Shown here one piece after another: positions 1-5,376 of a stretch of 7,301 bases of DNA (position 1 is its first letter; each line of letters starts with the position of its first letter). The position numbers and the translations under genes were made by a program. The notes below the pieces were generated by a model. That model saw only the letters and a program-made list of their open reading frames with translations. It had not been told where the DNA came from and did not search any database. Source of the DNA: Pseudomonas sp. (GTDB taxonomy: Bacteria > Pseudomonadota > Gammaproteobacteria > Pseudomonadales > Pseudomonadaceae); contig JAURXE010000367.1 of the NCBI GenBank assembly GCA_030654635.1, forward strand, positions 1 through 7,301. Direction: 5' to 3'.

Positions 1-991
1 TTATCGGGCCCTGGCCCAGGGCGGCAAAGCGGCGCGGTTGCGCTATCAGCCGAGTGATCCGCTGATCGAGCGGCGGCTGCTGTCGCCGGGCTCGGCCTGG
101 ATTGTTCGACGCATCCTGAGCGGTCAGGCGCGGCCCGATCGCGACCCCCGCGCGCAATTACAACAACGCCCCAGCCTGGCCTGGAAGACCGGCACCAGTT
201 ACGGCTTTCGTGATGCCTGGGCGCTGGGGGTTGGTCCACGCTATTTGATTGGCATCTGGATCGGCCGCCCGGACGGCACCCCGGTGCCCGGCCAGTTCGG
301 CCTGGCTTCGGCCGCCCCCTTGATGCTGCAAGTGCATGACCTGTTGGTCAATCGCGACAGCCAGCGCGGTATCCCGCAACCTGTGGAGGCGGTTCCGGCC
401 AGCATCGGCGTGGCAGCCATCTGTTGGCCGCTGGGTCAGCCGCTGAATATGGACGACCCCAACTGCCGCCGGCAGCGTTTTGCCTGGACCCTGGACGGCA
501 CCACACCGCCGACTCTGCAGGCCGCCGACCAGCCGCTGGGGTTGGGTTTGCAGCAGCGCATCTGGCTGAATCCGCAGGGCCTTCAAGTGGATGCCAGTTG
601 CGCCGCGGCCAAGGCCGCCGAGCTGCTGCTCTGGCCGGCGCCGCTGGAACCCTGGTTGCCGCGCCGCGAACGGCGCAGCGCCCGCTTGCCGGCCAGTGAT
701 CCCGACTGTCCACCGAGACAAGCCGCCCAGGCCGCGCCGCTATCCATAGTTGGCGTGCGCGAAGGCGACAACCTGCGCCGCCCCGCCGGCAGCGTTGAAC
801 CGCTGCTACTGAAACTCACAGCTCTCGGTGGCAGCGGTCGGCGCTGGTGGTTCCTCGACGGCGCCCCCATCACCGATACCGTCAGTGACGCCAGCTTCAA
901 TCAAAGCTTCAGCCGCCTGGGCCGCTACCAACTCAGCGTCCTCGACGAAACCGGCCAGACTGCGCAGCTGGAGTTTAGTTTGGTGGAGTGA
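1..991 (+). CDS. pbpC: Penicillin-binding protein 1C, C-terminal part (5' end outside window)
   Basis: This is the last 329 codons of a bifunctional peptidoglycan glycosyltransferase/transpeptidase of the PBP1c class, read in frame from base 2. The KTGTS box of the penicillin-binding fold is at 185-199, followed by the usual motif FRDAWALGVGPRYLIGIWIG, which ends the transpeptidase domain. A PBP1c-typical segment follows with ICWPLG (about 419-436) and FAWTLDGTTPPTL. The last 85 or so residues (about 737-988) match the C-terminal domain of PBP1c proteins (BiPBP_C type), ending in a beta-rich stretch around RRWWFLDG. The glycosyltransferase domain and catalytic SxxK serine lie upstream of the window. 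The protein is anchored in the inner membrane with its catalytic domains in the periplasm. In many proteobacteria pbpC follows a bacterial alpha-2-macroglobulin gene, which cannot be checked here. Base composition is very GC-rich (47 of 60 bases at 601-660). The family call is confident; the in-vivo role of PBP1c is usually dispensable. Confidence 0.93.
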   Translation, partial: YRALAQGGKAARLRYQPSDPLIERRLLSPGSAWIVRRILSGQARPDRDPRAQLQQRPSLAWKTGTSYGFRDAWALGVGPRYLIGIWIGRPDGTPVPGQFGLASAAPLMLQVHDLLVNRDSQRGIPQPVEAVPASIGVAAICWPLGQPLNMDDPNCRRQRFAWTLDGTTPPTLQAADQPLGLGLQQRIWLNPQGLQVDASCAAAKAAELLLWPAPLEPWLPRRERRSARLPASDPDCPPRQAAQAAPLSIVGVREGDNLRRPAGSVEPLLLKLTALGGSGRRWWFLDGAPITDTVSDASFNQSFSRLGRYQLSVLDETGQTAQLEFSLVE

Positions 992-1061
992 GGACAAAAG
1001 TCGGCTACGTGCATGATGGCCACTTGCCTCGTTCAATGATATTTTGCGCGGCTAAATCAGC

Positions 1062-1067
1062 AAGGAG
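1062..1067 (+). promoter_or_regulatory. Ribosome binding site deciding the GTG start at 1074
   Basis: AAGGAG lies 6 bases before GTG 1074. The next in-frame ATG (1104) has no such site and would remove most of the lipoprotein signal peptide, so the GTG is the right start. Confidence 0.8.
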
Positions 1068-1073
1068 CTACCC

Positions 1074-2564
1074 GTGCATAAAACCTTTGGCTACACCGCG
1101 CTGATGAGCGCCATTCTGCTGGCGGGCTGCTCTAGTGCCCAGCTCAGCCAGATGCAAGACACGGTCAATGGTCTGGGTAAAGACTATGGCACGGCGATTT
1201 TATGTGGTGCTGGCATGGTGGTTGGCGGCGGGCTGGGTTATGCCGCTAACGGCAAAAATGGCGCTCTGGCAGGCGCGGCTATCGGTACTGCATTGGGCTG
1301 TTACGCCGGCTCCGTTTGGCAGGGCCGCATGCAAGAGCTGGATCGCATCGCCAAAGAAGAAAACCTCAGCATTAGCGTGCAGCCACTGCAGATGCCGGCG
1401 GCGGTGGCGAGCGCTGCGCCAGTCGATGTTGGGTTGGTGGTGCAGGTCGATGACACCAGCATGTTTGCCTCCGGCTCGGATCAGCTGACCCTCAGCGGCC
1501 AGCAAGCGGCCAGTAAGCTGGCCCAGGCTTTCGTTAAAACCGACCAGAAAGACGCCCAGAATCGCCGGCTGTTGGTGGTTGGTCACACTGATGCGACGGG
1601 TAGCAGTGAACTCAATCAGCAGTTGTCCGAGCGCCGTGCCCGCACTGTCGGCAAGGCCTTGCTGGCCGCCGGTATTCCGGCCACGTCGATCTACTATCAG
1701 GGCGCAGGTGCATCGCGGCCCATCGCGGAAAACAGTGACCCCTTTACCCGTGGCAAGAATCGCCGTGTAGAAATTGTTGAGATGACGTCCGAGCAGGTAC
1801 TGGTCCAGCGGGCCAAGGCCGAAGAGGCCAACACCAAGTATCTGGCCTATGGCACCTCAACGGAGAAGCCGCGAAGCAAACCTGCCGCGACCAGTAAAAC
1901 CGCTACCCCAGAGGTGGATGCCGCATCGGGCAAGCAAGCCCCTGTGGTTAACACGAGCAAGCCCAGTGACAAGGTTGCGGCTAAATCTGCCGCGCTGGTT
2001 GATTTCGGTGGTGTTGCGGCGGCTGATAAGCAGTGGAATCTGGCCCAGAATATTCAACCTAAAAGCGACGGTTTTAGCCTGATTAGTTCGGCGCACGCCA
2101 ATGACATGCCGGTCGGTAGTTGTGGCGGTGACCGCCCGCGCGAAAGCGGACAAGTACTGAGTCTGGCCACCGACAAACCTCTAGATGGGGTTAAGACCCG
2201 CGATTATTTGCCGGGTTATAACAACCGTGTGTGGGCCAATACCGTTAACGGCCACTTGGTGACTATATCTCCGGTATCGATCCTGCGTGAAAACGCTGAG
2301 GTGGCTAAACAGCCGTTTATTCAGGTGGTTAAAAACTACGACCAGGGTAACCGCAAGCCGTTGCCCAATCTGAAAGCGGTGGCCAACACCTATGAAGGTG
2401 AGCGTGAAATTCTCTATCGCGTGTTCATGAGTGAACCTGCGGCTGCCGTTTCTTGCATCGATGTGGTGTTTAACAAGGGTGATGCCAAAGCAGAGCGCGG
2501 CGCGTTGTTTTACCCCGAGGGTAATAACAGCTACACCGTCGCTTATGTGCCTGTGCGCAACTAA
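1074..2564 (+). CDS. OmpA-family outer-membrane lipoprotein with glycine zipper and unknown C-terminal extension
   Basis: The 496-residue product begins with a lipoprotein signal peptide whose lipobox is L16-A17-G18-C19. Ser follows at +2 and +3, so outer-membrane sorting is expected. Residues 44-81 form a glycine-zipper segment (GGGLGYAANGKNG, then ALAGAAIGTALG), as in many outer-membrane lipoproteins. Residues about 119-236 are an OmpA C-terminal-like domain. It shows GHTDATG, LSERRART, GAGASRP and KNRRVEI, and D173 and R188 sit 15 residues apart like the diaminopimelate-binding Asp/Arg pair of Acinetobacter OmpA, so peptidoglycan binding is likely. A Lys/Ala/Ser/Pro-rich linker (about 240-315) leads to a domain of about 155 residues (340-496) that I do not recognise. 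It holds two cysteines, C350 and C461, which could form a disulfide. The gene starts 82 bases after pbpC and is first in a three-gene operon. OmpA-domain proteins are usually far shorter, so the extension is the unusual part. Anchoring function is inferred; the specific role is unknown. Confidence 0.88.
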   Translation: MHKTFGYTALMSAILLAGCSSAQLSQMQDTVNGLGKDYGTAILCGAGMVVGGGLGYAANGKNGALAGAAIGTALGCYAGSVWQGRMQELDRIAKEENLSISVQPLQMPAAVASAAPVDVGLVVQVDDTSMFASGSDQLTLSGQQAASKLAQAFVKTDQKDAQNRRLLVVGHTDATGSSELNQQLSERRARTVGKALLAAGIPATSIYYQGAGASRPIAENSDPFTRGKNRRVEIVEMTSEQVLVQRAKAEEANTKYLAYGTSTEKPRSKPAATSKTATPEVDAASGKQAPVVNTSKPSDKVAAKSAALVDFGGVAAADKQWNLAQNIQPKSDGFSLISSAHANDMPVGSCGGDRPRESGQVLSLATDKPLDGVKTRDYLPGYNNRVWANTVNGHLVTISPVSILRENAEVAKQPFIQVVKNYDQGNRKPLPNLKAVANTYEGEREILYRVFMSEPAAAVSCIDVVFNKGDAKAERGALFYPEGNNSYTVAYVPVRN

Positions 2565-2565
2565 A

Positions 2566-2572
2566 TAAGGAG
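2566..2572 (+). promoter_or_regulatory. Ribosome binding site deciding the GTG start at 2582
   Basis: TAAGGAG begins two bases after the TAA stop of the preceding gene and lies 9 bases before GTG 2582. It supports a GTG start; the next in-frame ATG (codon 45) would delete the first membrane helix. Confidence 0.78.
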
Positions 2573-2581
2573 TAAAAAATC

Positions 2582-4207
2582 GTGGAAGATTTCAGTGTGT
2601 CGGCCATCAAATCATTGATTTTGGCTAATCAGTTATTGTCCGCAGGATTATTGAGTTTGCTGGTTACCAGCATACTGGCATGGGCCTATTGGGAGCGGGT
2701 GGGTTACTTCATTATGCGGGTTTGGCATGGCGTACCGGTGATTGGCACTGTGGCCAGCTACGCCCGGAAAGAGCCGGTGATCCAGGCCAATGGCTGGACT
2801 GATGTTGAGACCAACCTGTCGCGCGCCTACCTCACCGAATACAACAAGGTGAACAAAAGCCCCGACTATTTCCGCCAATGCCAAGATTACCTGATGAAAA
2901 TCGGTGAAGCTGGTCGTAAGCCACGTCCCCTCTGGGTGCTGTTGTTGGCGGTGGTGCTGGTCATTATCGAAGCCGTCGGGTTTGGTTATGTGCTGTCTGG
3001 CTTTATGAGCATGGACGCCTCGGCCAGTGACAAACGCATTATGGCGGCCTGTACGGCGATCTTGTTGGCCATTGTTTCTTGCGTGTTTGCCGAAATGGCC
3101 GGGCATGCGTTTCACCACAATAGCCTGATCAAAAAAGCCCGGCTGTGGTGGCAGGGTGATGATCCGGACACCCGCACCCGTCAGCTTAAACAAACCAAAT
3201 CGCTGAATGTTGAAGACAGCTTTGACGACAATGATGGCAAGGATTACGAGCAGATCTTGGCCCGTATCGCCACCAATGGTGAGGTCATGCCCAAGCGGGC
3301 TGCCATCATTTCATGCCTGGTGATTGTGGTGTTGATGGCCGTAGGCGCCTTTGTGATTCGCGCCAAAACCCTGGAAAGCATCGAAAGCGAGATGGTTAAT
3401 TCGCTGCGCCTAGACAGCGCATCAAGTTCAGCTGAGTCCACCGCCAGCCCATTTGAACTGCCGAGCGATTCGCAGGACGTTAACGCGGCGGCCGATGAGC
3501 AAAGCATCGATGACAAAATGCAGGCGATCAAGGAAGGCTCGTTCACCACCTACCTAATCCTCTCGGCCATTTATGTTGCGATTCAGGGCGTGACCATTTG
3601 GCTGGCGGCGATCTTTGGCTTTGCCGGGGTTCATTCGCGCCGGGCCTGGGAATACACCCACAGGTTCAATACCGCCGACGAAATGTGCGTCTGGATGGAG
3701 CAGAAACGCACCGAGATTGCCGGCCATGCCGACCACAAGCTGAATATGCTGCAGCAAAAGATGAGCACGAGGATTACCACCAATTCCAAGGTGTTGGAAA
3801 ACCTCAAGGGCACCGCTGTGCATAAACGCGACTTTCTCGCCTTTGTGCTGAGTCAGGCGCAGCGTTCGGCCAGTCATAAAAGCGAACTGGGCAATACCGC
3901 CGCGCCAGCCTCGGTGTCGGTAAGTGTAGAAGTCGCGTCGGTGATGGTTGCCGTCGCCGCGCCTGTGGTTGAGGCCGTACCTGTTGCTGCGCCGGTCGCG
4001 CCCATTGCCCAAGTTGCTGCGCCTGCAGCTGCTGAGGTGGTTATTGATGCCGGTACTTTTCATGATCTTAGCGGCCTGACCGATGAGCAGCTGACCACCG
4101 CCAGCAAAGCCTTCAAGCAGGATGTGGCGGTGCTTAAAGACATTCGTGAGCAGCAGGTATTGCTCAAGCAGATGGGTCTGTTCAAGCGCGAGGACGTTAT
4201 TGCATGA
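2582..4207 (+). CDS. Five-helix inner-membrane protein with long cytoplasmic tail, unknown family
   Basis: I do not recognise this 541-residue protein. Hydrophobic helices are visible at about 12-36, 117-142, 153-177, 240-259 and 323-350. The basic loops (38-116, 180-239 and after 351) suggest an outside N-terminus and an inside C-terminus. A Ser/Asp-rich periplasmic loop spans about 262-320. Helix 2 carries E130 within VIIEAVGFGYVLSG. Helix 3 carries E171 and the histidines of AEMAGHAFHH (H175, H178, H179). Acidic and histidine residues inside helices are uncommon without a functional reason. The tail has a polar, probably helical part (about 360-436), then an Ala/Val/Pro-rich tract with repeated VAAP (443-486), then an amphipathic helical end (499-541). 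The tract resembles a flexible linker holding the terminal helix away from the membrane. The gene follows the OmpA lipoprotein gene by 17 bases and overlaps the next gene by ATGA. It could be a scaffold or ion-conducting subunit of an envelope complex; this is inference. MotA/ExbB-like similarity was considered but no signature motif was seen. Confidence 0.85.
   Translation: MEDFSVSAIKSLILANQLLSAGLLSLLVTSILAWAYWERVGYFIMRVWHGVPVIGTVASYARKEPVIQANGWTDVETNLSRAYLTEYNKVNKSPDYFRQCQDYLMKIGEAGRKPRPLWVLLLAVVLVIIEAVGFGYVLSGFMSMDASASDKRIMAACTAILLAIVSCVFAEMAGHAFHHNSLIKKARLWWQGDDPDTRTRQLKQTKSLNVEDSFDDNDGKDYEQILARIATNGEVMPKRAAIISCLVIVVLMAVGAFVIRAKTLESIESEMVNSLRLDSASSSAESTASPFELPSDSQDVNAAADEQSIDDKMQAIKEGSFTTYLILSAIYVAIQGVTIWLAAIFGFAGVHSRRAWEYTHRFNTADEMCVWMEQKRTEIAGHADHKLNMLQQKMSTRITTNSKVLENLKGTAVHKRDFLAFVLSQAQRSASHKSELGNTAAPASVSVSVEVASVMVAVAAPVVEAVPVAAPVAPIAQVAAPAAAEVVIDAGTFHDLSGLTDEQLTTASKAFKQDVAVLKDIREQQVLLKQMGLFKREDVIA
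4190..4193 (+). promoter_or_regulatory. Weak ribosome binding site for the gene starting at 4204
   Basis: GAGG lies 10 bases before ATG 4204 inside the end of the preceding gene. With the ATGA overlap of stop and start (4204-4207) it points to translational coupling of the two genes. Confidence 0.5.
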
Positions 4208-5037
4208 AAGCCCTCAAGGTCTTGTTGCTTGCCGCGTTGCTGCCATGTGCCGTGCTTGCCAGTGAGCGTAACGATCTACCCAGCTGCTACGACCGCGCCA
4301 AGCTGCCCGAACTCAAACAGCCCGCCAGCGGTCGTGAACTAGTGGTGGTGGTCGATCAAACCATCCCGATGCCGACGGATATTCAGAAGGCATCCTGGGG
4401 GCAGATCAGCCGCTTCGTGCAACCTGGCGACAGCGTCAAGCTGTACAGCTTCTCGGCCTTCGTGCCAGGGGAGTACTTGCGACTGATCTACTCCGGGACC
4501 TTGGATACGGCAGCCAGCGAAGAACAGCGGGATGACGCAAGCACGCGCAAGTTGCGCTTGCTCGATCAGTGCCTGACGCAGCAAAAAAAGGCCTTCGAGA
4601 GCGGCTTTGGCGCACAGTTCGTCAAGACTCTGCGCGAGGCCCGCCAGGATATTCCCAAGAGCGAAATCATGAGCGCGCTGCGTAAAGTCGGCGAAGACAT
4701 GAAAACCACCGCGAGTGTTAACGAGCATGTGATCTTGTTGATCAGCGACATGCTTGAGCACAGTGATTACACCAGCTTCTACGCCGCCAATCAGATCAAG
4801 GCAGTGAACGTCGCCGAGGAAATGAAAAAAGCTCAGCAGCATGAGCTTTTTGCGGATCTGGGAGGCGCGCGGGTCTACGTTGCCGGAGCCGGTTTGATTA
4901 CCGATGGCATCAAGCAAAGTTACCGCTCAGGCAAAACCATGGACGCCCTGAACCAGTTTTGGGGCGACTACTTCAAGCACTCGAATGCCCAGCTAGAGGC
5001 CTTTGGTACCCCAAGCCTGAGCGTCGATTTGAACTAG
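4204..5037 (+). CDS. Secreted periplasmic protein with von Willebrand A-like fold
   Basis: The 277-residue product starts with a signal peptide of the Sec type, a Lys-containing N-terminus, a Leu/Ala core and a likely cut after VLA at residue 19. C15 is preceded by Pro, so it is not a lipobox. The mature part looks like a von Willebrand A fold. A first strand ELVVVVD ends at D51 in the sequence DQTIP, in the place of the metal-binding DxSxS motif. A central strand follows with PGDSVKLYSFSAF, and a later strand VILLISD ends at D182, the position of the conserved acidic residue of the metal site. The site is degenerate (D51-x-T53-x-P55), so metal binding may be weakened or absent. C28 and C123 could form a disulfide in the periplasm. 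It overlaps the membrane-protein gene by four bases and is followed after 15 bases by a terminator, so it is the last gene of the operon. A protein-binding role is typical of this fold; the partner here is unknown, but the two upstream products are the obvious candidates. Confidence 0.85.
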   Translation: MKALKVLLLAALLPCAVLASERNDLPSCYDRAKLPELKQPASGRELVVVVDQTIPMPTDIQKASWGQISRFVQPGDSVKLYSFSAFVPGEYLRLIYSGTLDTAASEEQRDDASTRKLRLLDQCLTQQKKAFESGFGAQFVKTLREARQDIPKSEIMSALRKVGEDMKTTASVNEHVILLISDMLEHSDYTSFYAANQIKAVNVAEEMKKAQQHELFADLGGARVYVAGAGLITDGIKQSYRSGKTMDALNQFWGDYFKHSNAQLEAFGTPSLSVDLN

Positions 5038-5052
5038 CCGGTGTCACTCACT

Positions 5053-5077
5053 AAAAGGCGGCGTTGCCGCCTTTTTT
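5053..5077 (+). terminator. Intrinsic terminator of the three-gene operon
   Basis: A perfect 10-base-pair stem (AAAAGGCGGC at 5053-5062 with GCCGCCTTTT at 5066-5075) encloses a GTT loop. The GC core GGCGGC/GCCGCC is followed by six T. It lies 15 bases after the stop at 5037 and should end the operon cleanly before the chemoreceptor gene. Confidence 0.93.
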
Positions 5078-5254
5078 GTTTCTGCTGCAATCTAGATTTT
5101 TGGGCGATCCGCAGTGCTCCGTTAGGCCGTATTGGGTGGCTACACAAGGCTGTCCCGATTTTATGTTCAGTGCTCGCAGGCCTGCGTGCGTGATGCTTGA
5201 TCGACTATTGTTAATGGCGAGCTTTTGCTTTGTTGAATGCCGAATCGGATGTTC
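5078..5254 (+). other. Intergenic stretch with no recognisable content
   Basis: I see no convincing gene, tRNA, repeat or structured RNA in this stretch. An open frame of 64 codons starting inside the terminator (5064-5258) has no ribosome binding site and an unremarkable product, so I do not call it. Composition is close to even in GC. Confidence 0.6.
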
Positions 5255-5283
5255 TTGATTGTAGAGTCAGGTATTTGTATTGT
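5255..5283 (+). promoter_or_regulatory. Possible sigma70-type promoter upstream of the chemoreceptor gene
   Basis: TTGATT (5255-5260) and TATTGT (5278-5283) are 17 bases apart, each matching 4 of 6 consensus bases. It is only a moderate match and may serve as a second promoter besides the FliA-like one just downstream. Confidence 0.3.
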
Positions 5284-5290
5284 CCGACTC
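5264..5290. repeat. Short imperfect inverted repeat overlapping the promoters
   Basis: GAGTC (5264-5268) and GACTC (5286-5290) are inverted copies, extended inward by GG/CC with one extra base, around a 12-base centre. It overlaps both the sigma70-like promoter and the first bases of the FliA-like -35 element, so an operator role is possible but unproven. Arms of this length can arise by chance. Confidence 0.25.
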
Positions 5291-5316
5291 AAGATTTCTC
5301 ATCGCCCCGCCGATAG
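5289..5316 (+). promoter_or_regulatory. FliA (sigma28)-type flagellar promoter
   Basis: TCAAGATT (5289-5296) and GCCGATAG (5309-5316) are separated by 12 bases. The E. coli FliA consensus is TAAAGTTT, 11 bases, GCCGATAA, and pseudomonad sites often begin TCAAG. The -10 octamer matches 7 of 8. Transcription would start near 5323 and give a leader of about 54 bases. The position directly upstream of a chemotaxis receptor gene supports it, since such genes are classic FliA targets. Confidence 0.7.
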
Positions 5317-5352
5317 CCCGTTACGGGACGGGTGCGGCGTGCATTACGACCC

Positions 5353-5360
5353 AACAATAA
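5353..5360 (+). promoter_or_regulatory. Hfq/Crc catabolite-repression (CA) motif
   Basis: AACAATAA fits the AAnAAnAA motif bound by Hfq together with Crc in pseudomonads to block translation. It lies five bases before the ribosome binding site (AAGAGG at 5365-5370), where such motifs act. This predicts repression of the chemoreceptor on preferred carbon sources. Confidence 0.55.
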
Positions 5361-5364
5361 ATAT

Positions 5365-5370
5365 AAGAGG
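5365..5370 (+). promoter_or_regulatory. Ribosome binding site of the chemoreceptor gene
   Basis: AAGAGG lies 6 bases before ATG 5377 and fixes that start, which also gives a standard short basic N-terminus before the first membrane helix. Confidence 0.75.
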
Positions 5371-5376
5371 CCTTTC

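Noticed and set aside
158..721. Minus-strand open frame of 187 codons inside pbpC
   Set aside because: Antisense shadow of a GC-rich gene; product is low-complexity Arg/Gln/Ala-rich with no domain.
1016..1047. Possible sigma54 or sigma70 promoter in front of the OmpA-lipoprotein gene (TTGCCT, TGGCCACTTGCC)
   Set aside because: The GG-to-GC distance is wrong for sigma54, and no -10 hexamer lies 16-18 bases after TTGCCT.
1074..5037. Zorya-type anti-phage system
   Set aside because: Zorya has a MotA-like subunit and a membrane-anchored OmpA-domain subunit plus cytoplasmic helicase or nuclease genes. Here the OmpA protein is a lipoprotein, the membrane protein shows no MotA signature I can see, and no effector gene is present.
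5064..5258. Open frame of 64 codons after the operon terminator
   Set aside because: Its start lies in the terminator loop, no ribosome binding site precedes it, and the product shows no recognisable feature.
5303..5340. GC-rich stem-like sequence CGCCG...CGGCG with CCCGTTACGGG, considered as a riboswitch
   Set aside because: The 5' arm coincides with the FliA -10 element and lies upstream of the predicted transcript start, so it would not be transcribed from that promoter; no known riboswitch consensus was recognised.
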